Assembly: GCA_963693315.1 (NCBI GenBank)
Contig: OY856188.1
Location: 252,813,905-252,877,904, forward strand
Reading direction: 5' to 3'
Length of the DNA: 64,000 nucleotides
Source: Diogma glabrata
Lineage: Eukaryota; Arthropoda; Insecta; Diptera; Cylindrotomidae
In this document: piece by piece, positions 35,812 to 47,259 of the stretch
How the letters are laid out: every line of letters starts with the position of its first letter
How positions within the stretch are numbered: the stretch's first letter is position 1
Translations under genes and position numbers: made by a program
The notes under the pieces: generated by a model
Seen by the model: only the letters and a program-made list of their open reading frames with translations
What the model was told of the DNA's origin: nothing
The model's database searches: none

Positions 35812-37265
35812 CGATCAGTACATGAACTCTAAGAAACATATGGAGTTCCCGGCCTGACACTCATCTAAGAAGAGATTGAATGTGATCAAAAGAGTGAGCA
35901 AACCGAAATGGGGAGCTCACCCTGGTGTGACTGATATGTTACGAATGGCTTTAGTTTCCACAAAAGATGCGTATGGAATACGAGTGTATGGTGATGGTTC
36001 TGTAGTTGGTTTTCGTATGTTGATGAAAGTCGAGAATGAATGTGTGAGAGTGGTATTGGGGGTGATAAATTCGACTCTAATCCACTGTCTTTATTCGAAA
36101 GTTGGTGATTCACCCTTTTAATTATAAGAGAGAGTGGATCACAATACGTGAGTTAGTGAGAATAAAGACGAACCAAAATCAACTAATTGAGGAAATGTTG
36201 ACAAGGTTACAGAGTCATCCCCCTTTTAAAAAACCAATAAGGCCTCCATTTTGAGCGAAAACTTTAACGAGTTTTCTTCAATTGGAAACATTGGCCGGAG
36301 GGTGAAACCTGCTAACCTTGTAGTGTGTTTGGAATTTGGGAAACTTAGTAAGAATGAAATGAATGAAACCATAGTTAAAAGACTGTGGTTGAGTGTGAAA
36401 ATGACGTATGATGCACATTTCGCTGTTTATACAGATGCTAGTGTAAGTGTATATGGATGTGAAATAGGAGTGTTCGGCCTGTGATTGACTAAGAGAGTTC
36501 TGTGAAACTGGAAAACCGCATCTGTATAATGAATGCTGAGTTGATTGGGATGTATGAAGGTATCAAGTTGGGAATAAATGAGAGGAAAAGGAGGATAGTA
36601 ATATTCTCCGATTCCAAGAGTGGAATGATCTTGCCACAAAATGGAGGTGGTCCGTGGTAGCCAAGGCAATGTGTATGTGGACATGGTATATGGGCTAGTG
36701 AAAGGAAATCAGTGTGAGGTCTCCATTCAATGGATACCATCGCATTGTCTGATCACTGGGAATGAAAGGGCCGACACGTTAGCGAAAAGGGGAAGCATGA
36801 ATGAGCAAGCTATTGTGTATGAAAGGAAGGATGCAAGAGATGTACTTAGGATGTTTCAGCAAATTATCTGGCAGAAATACCTGTGTGAATATGAGAACAA
36901 AAGTCAAGTGAAAGGCCAAAAGTACAAAGAGCTAGTGAGTATTCCTTTGAGAAAACCTTACTATCAGGGCCTCAAGGGAAGTACTAGAATGATAAGAACG
37001 ATTGAAAGGATACGAATGAACCATGGCAATTGGAAGGAATGCTTGCTCAAACGTCGGCTTGCTCAAACACAATAATTTGTGTGAAAGACGTTGGGTGGTG
37101 GAGGATATTGAGCATTTGATTCTGGTGTGCCCTAAGTACAACCAGATCAGATCGCAATTCAATACCCTCTTGAGTGGAAAACGATTGAATGAAATCTTAA
37201 AATTAGATAGAATGGGAATTAAAGATGTTTATGAGTTTATCAGAATGAGTGGAATAGAAGTGTGA
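35812..37265 (+). pseudogene. I-clade LINE ORF2, RNase H and C-terminal knuckle
   Basis: Continues the LINE after the hAT insertion. KRVSKPKWGAHPGVTDMLRM is the thumb region. RNase H blocks follow: FAVYTDASVSVYGCEIGV (first catalytic Asp, about 36420), ICIMNAELIGMYEGI (Glu), IVIFSDSKSGMI (second Asp), and IQWIPSHCLITGNERADTLA (His-Asn-Asp block, about 36728). The C-terminus has TIERIRMNHGNWKE and, after a frameshift, CERRWVVEDIEHLILVCPKY (His-Cys cluster), ending MSGIEV and TGA at 37265. Possession of RNase H is characteristic of the I and related clades. Several frameshifts and stops. The 3' tail runs to the A-run at about 37553. Confidence 0.85.
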
Positions 37266-37830
37266 AAGTGGTGTGAATGAGTCGATCTAAGAATGAGAAT
37301 TTGTGTAAATGGACAAGTTTTTATTTATGTTGAAAGGAAATTGTTTAACATTATTACTAACACTATTCTGTTTAACACTATTTTTATTTCTGTTTGGTAT
37401 ATCCTTATTGGAAACATACTAATTTTTATTTTTATGTATTATTTATTTATTTTTTGTAATTAATTTTTTAAATTTGTAATTAGTTTGTGAAATTGCAATT
37501 TATGGGCGATATGGCTCCAATAAAGAAGGTAAGCCATAAATAAATTAAAAAAAAAATTTCCAAAATCATTTTTTGTGTTATTAAAATATCATATGTGAAA
37601 TGAAGTTTGTTAGCATGCAAAAATTATTAAAGATTATTTCATGATTCTGTAATCGTGCTTGTGTCTGTCCATTAAATTTTTCAGATTGCGATTACAATAA
37701 CTAAAACTAAAATCACGATCAGAGATAATCGCTATAATAAATGAGCCTGTCAATGGTATCTATAAAACAAGTCAAAAATTTTTTGTTCTAAAGATATTAT
37801 TTTGAAAGATGTTCATTTTAGGTGAAAAAT

Positions 37831-38228
37831 GGGGCCCTATTCCCGAACACACATTTGTCAATCTGTCGATATTGTCAATTTCACCAAAATCCCTCACTTT
37901 GTACAAAAATGGTATTCCATAACCTAAATTCGTCTATCACATAGGTTTGTGTCTTAGTTACAAAATTATATCAGATTATAACACATTTTTGCTACTAATC
38001 TCGAAATAAAACAATCAAAGATGTCGTTTTAAGCAACTTTTTTCAAAGTCAAAACACAAAACAAACAAAATTGTGATATTGACAGTAATTATATTGTTCT
38101 TATCAGACTCACAATATTGTGTAAATTCTACACAACATTGGTAATACTAATACAGAATACGAATTTCCCAATATTGTGTAAATTTGACAATTTTGTGTTC
38201 ACATTTATGTGTTCGGAAATAGGGCCCC
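37831..38228. mobile_element. 398-bp MITE, GGGGCCCTATT ends
   Basis: Left end GGGGCCCTATTCCCGAACAC; right end is the inverse with one mismatch. Inner repeats of ACAATATTGTGTAAATT and TTGTCAA occur near the right arm. No coding capacity. A target duplication could not be recognised. Confidence 0.75.
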
Positions 38229-38229
38229 T

Positions 38230-41200
38230 GGACGACCGACGCTAAACCCGATCATTGTTGATTGATTTCATACTTGACATACAAGAAGTTTACGTAAAAT
38301 AATAAATATGTGTGCTTTTAGAAACATTTTGAAGTGCTAAACATAGAACAAGGCGAACAAAGTGGTCCGAAAGAATTGTGGAAATGCCAACTCAGAAACT
38401 TTGAAATCAAATTGCAAAAGAACGATTTATCCGATATAAATGGTTTTATGTGTGTTTACAAGGTAATTGGCTGGTCTATCGAAACTTTCAAATTGTGAAA
38501 AAAATTGTTTGACTACGGCATCTGCGCCATCTTTCACAATTGTATTTATTAATATTTTAACAGTGTAAACAAAAATTTACATCTGTATATTTTTTTAATA
38601 GACCTTTCAAATTTCTAACGCACACAAAACATATGATATCGGGTGAGTCGTTCTTTTCAAAAAATATTGTTCTGAAATCTCTGTTCTCAAATCAACCACT
38701 TTAAAATTTTTCTAAGAAATGACGTAATCTTTATTGCAACTATACTACTATTATGGTGCAGAACACTAATGGTGCAGAACACGAATGCATCTATTGTCGA
38801 AGTTATCATAAATTAAAAATTAAGAAATATTTTTGGATAAAATTTTCAAGAGTTTACCGTGCCAGGAAAATTTATAAGTGTGCTAAGTTTGGCACGTGTG
38901 CCTCCCTATTTACAATCAAGTTTTTAGGCAAAGGTTAGTTTATTAAAAAATCACAAATTTTATTAAACTTTGCCTCGCTGATTATGATTTCTGGTAACTG
39001 AAATTTATTTTAGGCTAAATATTGAGGTTGGGGTTGGGCTTACGATTACTATCCTTCCCCGGGAAAAAAATTTATCGCTAAAAAGAAGAAATCAAAAAGA
39101 AATACAGACATGGGAAAAAAACAAAACTTTATCTGAACGTTAAAAAAATACTAGACTGCCGAATCGGAACACGAACCATGAAGTCTGAGCCGCACTGGCG
39201 CTCTCAAGAATCTAGAAGTGAAGACGAAGACGTATAGAATAGATTTTATCGCTCTTTAAGAAATAATACAGCAAATTATTGAAATATCTGAATTGTTACT
39301 CTTTCTACTGCAGGAATCATTCTTTCTGAAGAGTCTTCAAGAGGTTGAGTCAATGGGATGGGATGCTACTTGTGAATAACAAGAACATACAACCTCCTTT
39401 CTTTTAGTGTCGCGTATTAAAGCTGATAATGGAATCACAATCAGGAACGTTGGAGGAGTTGCGTGCCTTGAGATTAAATTTCCGACTAGCTGCAGGCTGT
39501 GAGTTCGATTATGCCTCTCCTCAGCCCATCACAAATGCTGAATTGCTCACAAATATTTCAAAAGAAAACGGATTCAAATGAACAAAAAATAGGAACTCTG
39601 ACGACCCTAAAAGTCGGCGGAAGCAATACCAGTCGTAGCAACAATGTCAACTAGAAAAAGGAGGAGTGTGAAACATGAAATGACGATACAGAGAAAATTA
39701 CCATATTTTTTTAATTGGCATCGGACATTTTCTTTATATTTTTGGAGGAGAATTTGTTGGAAAACAGAGTTCTACATTAGGTTTTGTCTATTTAAGTATT
39801 CGTTTTGAAGTAAACTGTGATACAGCTCTACAAAAAGTATTGGTCGAATGTACTGCGCACATAACGAACTAAAAAATAAATGTGTTCGTTAAAATAATAA
39901 ACAATGGTTATTGAACTGCTTTCATTGACCTTATGAATAATTCATTAATATTACGAAATATTCTTAATAGTAATAAATTGTCCAATAAAAATTCAACGTT
40001 CAATAATAATTCAATAATTCAATGCTGAAGGATATTTTGTATTTATCAAACAGATAAAAATTAAAGTTGAAATTTTAATAGACTGTCAGCCACATTTATT
40101 CTGGGTGAATTGAGCTGATCAAGTAGTTACGGTCAAAACATTTCCTTGTTGACATTCAAGTACCTTCCTAAGTATTTGAATAAAAACCCTAACATAAACA
40201 AATAAATCGCAACAATTTAACAAAGTATATACATTGGCTCAAAAATTCTAGATTTTCCATTACAGTCTTAATAAATTTGAACACATATTTGTTTCACTTT
40301 ATTTATTTTCAATATAAACTCAAACATTTCAACAGATTCGATTCCTCATGATGTAAATTAAAATAGAATTCACTAGATCCGTAAAAATAAATTACAAGAG
40401 AAATACAAAAAGTTTAACCAACGTTCTCGTAGACTAACAAACCTCCTTGACCATACTGAAAAGATCCAATCATCGATATAATTCATTCTTCTGTAATTTT
40501 TAAAGCCTTTCAGTAATTTTTCTCTCAAAAATGTAACAAAATAATGATATAACTTTGATATATGAAATGTTTTATTTATTCACAACATCTTAACATTGCA
40601 TCCCAAAAATACAAATTATATCTATAAAATATTATACTAAAAACATTGACATCATTTTCCACATTTTTGTAGCGATTCTCTTAACCTTTAAGAGCTCCCA
40701 CAAGTCTATCTTTTATCTATAGATAAAACTGAATGAAAAATATGCAAAAGACAGCTCTAACCCAAACAGGTTTATAGATAATATATGCAAAAGTCAATTA
40801 ATAAATAATAATTATTTGTGTTGAATTTTGATTCAAGATAAGAAATAATGGTAGTTGCAAAGAGACTAGCACCTACAAAACATCAATCTGTTATATCATT
40901 TTGTATAGACAATGCAAGCAACGAATGTAATTAGCTATAAAGTGTGTGGTTTATTGACATCTAGATTGACAATATTTTGACCGTCGGTCTAAATTTTTCG
41001 TAAAAAAAGTAAATATGATCTAAGATGACATTGCCGACTAAGCACAAGTTAGATACAATGTTACGATCAACCACTATCTTTTTATATTTTCTTTATACTG
41101 GCAAGCCCTCGATCTATCTTTGAACTTCACGTTTTATTTTATACAATAACTATTTTCATTTAATAAATTAATTTCAATGACATTAAACTAATCAAAAAAA

Positions 41201-42070
41201 ATTGTATAAACTCAATATTGTGTTATATGTCACAAACTGGTGATCGCGATCATTTTTGTGCACAATGCATATGTCATTTAAATTTATTATGACAAAGTTA
41301 TTGATTTGAAGGTGCGCTGCGGTGTCACTGTAAACTGAGTGTTTTGGTTTCATTTTCTTATTAATTTAAACTTTAAATATTTTCAAGGCATTTAATTACT
41401 GTGCATGCAACCACAACATTTTGGCACTTTTATCATGAATTAAAATATGAGAAATAGCTTTGATCAAATTATTGACAGCGCTTCGCTAAAGAAAGTATAC
41501 TTTTGTTTTTCTTTTCGAACAAAGCCGCAGTTTATTAGAAATCCATGCCCTTAAGTATCAATATTACATAACATAAAATTGATTATGAATTTCTTATTTT
41601 ATCGCTAAAAATTTATTGAGATTAAAATATAAATTTGTTTTAAAATAAAAGAAAATAACGCGGACGATTATAAATATATTATGTAGGAGTTAACTGTTAA
41701 AAAAATCTTTTTGTTTTATTTACATAAATTAAAGATCAAGGGGAGATTAAGTAATTTGTATATTATTGTTTTATTGTTGTTGTCTTGTAATGTTTATGTT
41801 TTAAGATTAAAATGTGTGTCATGATTAATTTATTTGATTTGGAAAGGTTGTTTTGATTAACCTGAGGCAAATGAAATTCCGACGACTGATTGATTGATGG
41901 CTCACATTATATTTATTTGATTATAAAAGGTTTAGTGCTTTCGTTTCGGTGAATATAAATAAAATAATATAAATGGTTGTATTTTATGAATAGTAAAACC
42001 TTGTAACTTCCTGCATTGTAATTTGATGTAGTTTATTTAAATTCAAATTAAAGGATAACCAGCATCGATA
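38230..42070. other. No gene recognised; one segment similar to 26869-26960
   Basis: A+T-rich. 39895-39990 (GTTATTGAACTGCTTTCATTG, then ATTAATATTACGAA) resembles 26869-26960, so it is a dispersed repeat. A somewhat G+C-richer stretch at 39130-39680 looks like old repeat DNA but shows no motif I can name. A 61-codon ORF at 38753 has four Cys but fits no zinc-finger pattern well. Confidence 0.45.
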
Positions 42071-42075
42071 TTTAT

Positions 42076-42667
42076 GAGCGATTTCACGCAAGATTCAACA
42101 ACGTTTTGACTTGACCCCTTTTAATTTTGATTATTTTTTGTTTATAGATAGTCTTTCATAAATAAAAAATACAAGTTCTCTTAGAATTTTTTTTTCGACC
42201 AGGGTGCCTCTCAGTTTTTTGTTATTTTGTGATGTGAGTGCATTTTGACGAGCGATTGTAGAAAAACTACTCAATCGATTTTCATAAATGATATGTCGTT
42301 GAATAGGTATTAGAACAAAGTTTTTAAAAATGTGCACTGTTTATTTTTTGAAATACCTTTTAACGGTGTAACATAAGAAAAAGACGGTGTAACATAAGAA
42401 AAGATGGCGCTACACCTTTTTTTTTTAACTAAATTGATGCTTATTTTATATCTTACTACTTGTGAAAGTTTAAGACTAGCATTATTTTTTGTTTTAAAGA
42501 TAAAATTCGTTGTGCATATAACTGTCGGGAATCAGTTTTTTGTTCTGAAGGAAAATTATAAAAATGGCGTTATAAACTAAGAGATTTTTTTTATGTTAAA
42601 TATCAAATATTTTATTATTAGATGAACTTTTTAAAATATTATAAAAATTATATATGTACAATAAAGG
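42076..42667 (+). repeat. Long-arm repeat F, first of two head-to-tail arms
   Basis: Begins GAGCGATTTCACGCAAGATT and GTTTTGACTTGACCCC, and includes AACGGTGTAACATAAGAAAA and GTCGGGAATCAGTTTTTTG. It is about 590 bp and closely matches each arm of the palindrome at 56335-57948. Here only one arm orientation is present. Confidence 0.85.
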
Positions 42668-42673
42668 AAATAT

Positions 42674-42965
42674 GAGAAATTTCAGTCAAGTTCAGCAAAA
42701 TTTTGAGACATTTTGACTCGACCCTTTTTAATTTGGTTTATTTTTTTGTTTATAGATAGCCTTTGATAAATGAAAAATACGACTTCTCGTAGAAAATTTT
42801 TTTCCACCAGGGGCCTTCACCATTGAATTCTTTCCTTGAATTTTTGTAAGTTTATCATGTAGAGTTCATTTTGACGAACGACTGTAGAAAAACTGCTTAA
42901 TTGATTTTCATAAATGATATGTTGTTGAATAGGTTTTACAAAGAAATTTTTGAAATATTTGTTAG
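42674..42965 (+). repeat. Long-arm repeat F, second head-to-tail arm (diverged)
   Basis: Starts GAGAAATTTCAGTCAAGTT, matching the start of the previous arm, with ATTTTGACTCGACCC and CATAAATGATATGTTGTTGA, then stops aligning near 42965. Same orientation as the arm before it. Confidence 0.75.
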
Positions 42966-42969
42966 TTTT

Positions 42970-44200
42970 TACCTCAACAACTGGAAGAAAGATTACAGTG
43001 ATTTTCAACGTTACAAACAACTCCTCTCCTCTCCCTTCCATCTTTTTTAACCAGTTTAACACTCTTTTTTACGCTAATAAGCAATGCAACCAAGCAAACC
43101 TACTTTTTCATATAGTTATTTGTAAGCCCGGCTGAGACACTCTTAGGATCTGAGCCGTCCCCACTTGGACAACATTTTTTTGTCATAATTTAATCCTTCT
43201 TTCTTTCATCTCGAGAATTTAGGTTTGATTATTAAGTTTAATATTTATCGATAAACTCTACTTTTACTAAATAATTTCCACATTTGTATTGAAATTTTTC
43301 CACTACATGTACTTGAAATTTCAACAGTTCACTGACGGAATTAGAGATTGCCACTAAGTACCCAATGTATTTACTCGTTAGTCAATTACTGAAATCTATT
43401 TCAGAGTAAGGATTAAGGGTCATCCAGCCAGAACGTATTCGTTAAAAAAAATAAATAACCAGATGCAATTTTTTAAACTTTTACTAGATTAAAGTCTCCC
43501 AAGATTACTTCTTGCATATTCATAGATATGCTCGTTATTAATTGTTTGTAAAACAATATGTTCGTGTTCAAATTAATTTGTGCAATTATTAACAATATTT
43601 TTTCTATGTCCTCCGAACCGGAAAACAATAGCTTTTTAACAAAGTGTTTCATTAACAAACAATAAAACTTACCAATGCATAAACATTTTCTAATACAATT
43701 ATTGAGTAAAAGTTTTTAATAAAAAAATTATGTACACTAGTTAATTATGCGTTAACAGACCAATAAAACGTTTGAGGAATTAATGTCAATTGTTTGTTCA
43801 TATATTATCATAAATGTTTGAATAAGTATTACTTGTAATTCAGTCTGTTGTTAATGTTGCAAATATTTAAAAATACTTCAAGTGACAAAAAGATATTACG
43901 TTCAAAAATATTTCATAAATGTCATCAAACGAAATTCATATTCGAATTAACTAATATAATTTAACATAAAAGAATTTGTCTTGAAGGAATAATAGTAATA
44001 ATTTTTTGATGTGAAAATTAATAAAACTGAACCCAAAGGCAATAAACCGCTAAATTATATAAAGTGGCGAAAAAAACGAAAGCATTATTCATATATGTCA
44101 TAATACAAATCAATCAAAGCTAAAAATAAAAGATTTTAATCGAATTTGATCTTAAAAGCGATATGAAACATACAATTATTTTCATGTATGTAATTTGAGA
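42970..44200. other. No gene recognised
   Basis: A+T-rich sequence between repeat F and the TATA-linked ORF. Nothing recognisable. Confidence 0.45.
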
Positions 44201-44209
44201 AAAAACATT

Positions 44210-44217
44210 TATATAAG
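44210..44217 (+). promoter_or_regulatory. TATA box candidate
   Basis: TATATAAG, with a possible initiator ATCAAAC about 27 bases downstream at 44235 and the ORF at 44274 shortly after. The spacing fits an insect TATA-type core promoter, but such words are frequent in A+T-rich DNA. Confidence 0.35.
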
Positions 44218-44273
44218 TTTTGTTGAAGTACAACATCAAACACAAGAACTAAGTGGAAAGTTATTAGCTTAGT

Positions 44274-44621
44274 GTGACTGATATACTAAAATACATGAAT
44301 AAAATAGTAGCAGATGAGAAATATTCCGGCTCTATCTCGAAACCAAGTTTAAAGCTTTTTCTTAAACTTTTATTTTACATTAAGAATTCTGTTAACAGCT
44401 TAATAGGGTATACTCAGCGCTATCCACAAAAAAGGTTATACGAAGTCTTTGAGTCAAAAGTTTTAGATGCTCGAATAATATATAGTCATAAAACATTTGG
44501 AAATATTATGAAGATACTCTGTATAAACTCATACAACATTACATCCAAAGTTAATTGGAAAATGTTTTTAACAAGCTTAGAAGAAAATTTTATCATTTGG
44601 TTGGTTCAAAAACTCGAATAA
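44274..44621 (+). CDS. Unrecognised small protein ORF
   Basis: A 115-codon open frame; the frame begins after a TAG at 44265 and the first ATG is near 44295, giving about 108 residues. Composition is less skewed than chance ORFs here: a mix of Lys, Leu, Ile, Tyr, Trp and Cys with helical stretches (KPSLKLFLKLLFYIKNSVN; NWKMFLTSLEENFIIWLVQ). No signal peptide, transmembrane segment or known motif is evident. AATAAA overlaps the stop region. The TATA-like box 60 bp upstream makes a real single-exon gene or a last exon possible. It could also be a chance ORF or an old mobile-element piece; no similarity to other sequences in the window. Confidence 0.3.
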   Translation: MTDILKYMNKIVADEKYSGSISKPSLKLFLKLLFYIKNSVNSLIGYTQRYPQKRLYEVFESKVLDARIIYSHKTFGNIMKILCINSYNITSKVNWKMFLTSLEENFIIWLVQKLE

Positions 44622-44639
44622 ATTATAACCACTCCATCG

Positions 44640-45480
44640 ACGTTATACAACATACTATTATTATAATTTATATACGAATTATTGTTTAGTTATCCTTTCA
44701 ATAAGAAAACAAAAAAAAAATACGTCCATCAACACCTTACAACGCAACATGCAACTTAAAGTTATTTATGAGAAAATTATTTTTTGTCATTGTTCTTTCG
44801 CTTTGCCTTCATTGTATCTTACGAATATAATCAAGTGTCGATGTCTCATTCGTGACAGTTCGTAAAGAACCTAAATCCCTTTAAGATGATTTAATTTTTT
44901 GGTTTTAATTATTTTACCAAGTGTTTTGGAATTTTCTTTTTTTTTCAAAATTTTATTTAACTTAATTAAATTTAAATTTAATTATTGGTTTAATTAAAAC
45001 ATTTAGAAAATCATTTTTTAGTGAAATAAAAAACAAATATTTAGTCAAAGTTATAGTTGTAAGTAAATTCAAAGTAGAAAAATTGAGCTCTTATTCGAAA
45101 TTCGAGGCATTCGATCGGAATTAGATGTTGAAGACATTTGTTTGTACAGCACTGTCTGATACAATAAATATTTAAATCAAAATTATTTGAGTTGCTTAAA
45201 TTTGTTTTATCATATGAAAATTTTTTTTTCAATCGATTGTTATTTTTTACTTATTATTATACCATAACAATAATTATGTTGAGCAGTGAATCAATCAAGT
45301 TAGTTGATTAATAATCAATTTTTGGTATTGTAACTTTTGATTAGTATTAACATGTAGTGAAATCTACTTCAAGTCTATTTAAAAGAAAAAAGTAAAAGAT
45401 ATTGCCGTCAACATCGTTTGAAGATGGTACAAGAGTAATTTTTAATTAAATTCATTTATGACATCATCCTCAATTAGTGC
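44640..45480. other. No gene; short LINE 3'-end fragment at 44725
   Basis: CGTCCATCAACACCTTACAACGC near 44726 resembles the start of the LINE tail at 20235 (minus copy at 49190). The rest is A+T-rich filler. Confidence 0.4.
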
Positions 45481-45499
45481 AACACTTCTCTTAAGGCTG

Positions 45500-45860
45500 C
45501 AAAGTTATTCAATAATCACCTATTATTTTGAAAATAATTTTAATCAATTACTTATTATCTTGGTGCAACGAATTTTTTTATGATGATTTTCATCCATCAC
45601 CTATTTATTTTGGTGCAGTTATTTATGACATTATTTAACCTATTTTGCTGGTGCAACGTATTTTTTTATAATATTTTTCAGCAATTGTTTATTTATTCTG
45701 GTGCAACGATATTTGTTTAGGATATTGCACCCTCCATCACCTTTGTTTCGGTGCAACAATATTTTTATGATATTATTCAAGAATCACCTATTTTTGGTGC
45801 AACGGACTTTTTATGATATTAGTTGACAATTACCTATTTATTTTACAAAGACCAACAAAT
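45500..45860. repeat. Degenerate ~50-bp tandem repeat
   Basis: GGTGCAAC (one copy GGTGCAGT) recurs at about 45562, 45612, 45650, 45700, 45750 and 45796, each preceded by a CACCTATTTATTTT-like stretch and followed by TTTTTATGATATT. Six to seven units with substitutions and one short unit. Confidence 0.8.
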
Positions 45861-46518
45861 TTTAATCGAAATCATTTAGTTATAATAATTGAGTTATGAA
45901 TATGAGTGGTTAAATTTAAAAAGTATGCCATGTTGGATCCAGAAGAAATCATGGGTTGAGTTAATTTTGTTTTATTAACATTTGATAGTCATAGTTGATA
46001 TAAGTGGTGGTGATGGTCAATTTCTTCCAATAATTTTTAGGTCACCAGAGTTTACTTCACTTTTTACTTTAGTTTTCGTTTATTTAAAAACTTTTGCGTG
46101 CATCAAGCATTTGTGAAGGACCGAGGCCAATTACCGAATCCACGTACTTAAGCTAGTCAGAAGAAACTCAAAGCGCGCGTATCATCAAGACATCCAGCTT
46201 CACTATGGTAACCCTGACCTCTAATCAACCGTTCATTGCACTCCTTTTCTCGTGAACCTGAAATATTGTCGCGGTAACCAATTAAAACATTCCTTCATTG
46301 GAGAGGAATTGGGTATAACAGTTTACATTGTATACAGTGTTATGTTGTCGTGGTATTATTACGTAGGGTTGAGCATGGCTGTTCTTTGTTCATTGTGTCT
46401 CAGTCTTCCATTATTTGTTAGCAGCTCAATAAATTTTCGTGCGTTTGCAAACCTTTTTCATTCGACTAGCACGTGCTCTGCGTACTCAGTCTTTTCCTCA
46501 CAAAAGGATAGTTTAAAT

Positions 46519-47250
46519 TAGGGTTTCTCAAACGGGATCCCGAGATCCCGTTTTCTCCGGGATCCCGGGGGTTAATTTAAATCCCGTTTTTCAGGGATTT
46601 CATCCCGGGATCCCGGGTATCCCGCTAATTTTTATTAACATTTTTTTGTACTTTTTTCAAAGATATTAAAAGTTTTCTCACTCGAAAATCGAGTAGTTTT
46701 TAATTCTTTTCTCTATAATAATTAATTTCGTTCAAAATTAGGAAAATGTTTTTTTGACACATATGGTATCATGGTTTTTTTGACACATATAAACACAACA
46801 AATTAAAACCAATAAAGCTTAAAATAGGTAGATTTTTCTGAGAAATCTACCTAAAACTTGCGCTTCATTTCTCTTAATTTATGTTTAATGGTTCTCTTGG
46901 ACGGATGGTGTTCAATGAATGGTTCAATGGACGTTTCGTCACGAAAATTCGGACAAAATTGAGTGATGGCGCCATTGACAACCTAGTTTTTTGAAAAATT
47001 GTATTTTGAATTTATTTTTGTTTTGTTTTTATATATTCTTTTTTATTTAATTTTTTAAGTTTTTTTAATTAAAAATAATTTAAATTTTAAAAATCAATAG
47101 CGCATTTTTTGTGCTGTTTCAATTTTACACATTTTTCTACCACCCAATTAGAAAAATCTAGCTTTTAGCGTTTCCCGGGATCCCGGGAATTTAATATTTT
47201 TTGTCCCGGCTTCCCGGGATTTGAATTTTTACGGGAAATGAGAAACCCTA
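46519..47250. mobile_element. hAT transposon, copy 2 (internally deleted, inverted)
   Basis: Ends TAGGGTTTCTCAAACGG and AGAAACCCTA. Target duplication GTTTAAAT (46511-46518) versus GTTCAAAT (47251-47258), 7 of 8. It is the reverse of copy 1 at 33688-35803 and lacks about 1.4 kb of its interior. It keeps the LINE hairpin (46826-46852), the adjacent LINE linker codons (to about 46898), and the last 21 codons of the hAT transposase on the plus strand (46929-46994, GRFVTKIRTKLSDG...). The junction 46899-46930 holds a short filler with repeated TTCAATG words. Confidence 0.88.
46826..46852 (-). repeat. LINE 3' hairpin (AGGTAGATTT type), copy 4
   Basis: Carried inside hAT copy 2. Read on the minus strand it is AGGTAGATTTCTCAG...AAATCTACCT as in copy 3. 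Confidence 0.75.
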
Positions 47251-47259
47251 GTTCAAATC

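Larger units (their letters stand above)
24030..37553 (+). mobile_element. I-clade LINE split by two transposons
   Basis: ORF1 (24030-25292), ORF1 tail and spacer (31962-32148), ORF2 (32149-33687) and rest of ORF2 plus 3' end (35812-37553) are collinear and in the same orientation once the insertions 25293-31959 and 33688-35803 and one copy each of their target duplications are removed. The rebuilt element is about 4.7 kb, near the size of Drosophila I elements (known to be about 5.4 kb). Its 3' end has TAA-like repeats and an A-run (AAATAAATTAAAAAAA), as known for I elements. The 5' end is truncated or diverged next to the MITE at 23786. Confidence 0.75.

Noticed and set aside
38753..38938. 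61-codon ORF with four Cys, possible zinc finger
   Set aside because: The Cys/His spacing fits neither C2H2, PHD nor FLYWCH patterns well, and no flanking support was found.
39480..39530. tRNA-like B box (GAGTTCGATTA) suggesting a tRNA-derived SINE
   Set aside because: No convincing A box, cloverleaf stems or second copy could be found by eye.
45500..45860. CRISPR-like array
   Set aside because: Units are diverged tandem repeats without unique spacers, in a eukaryotic genome.
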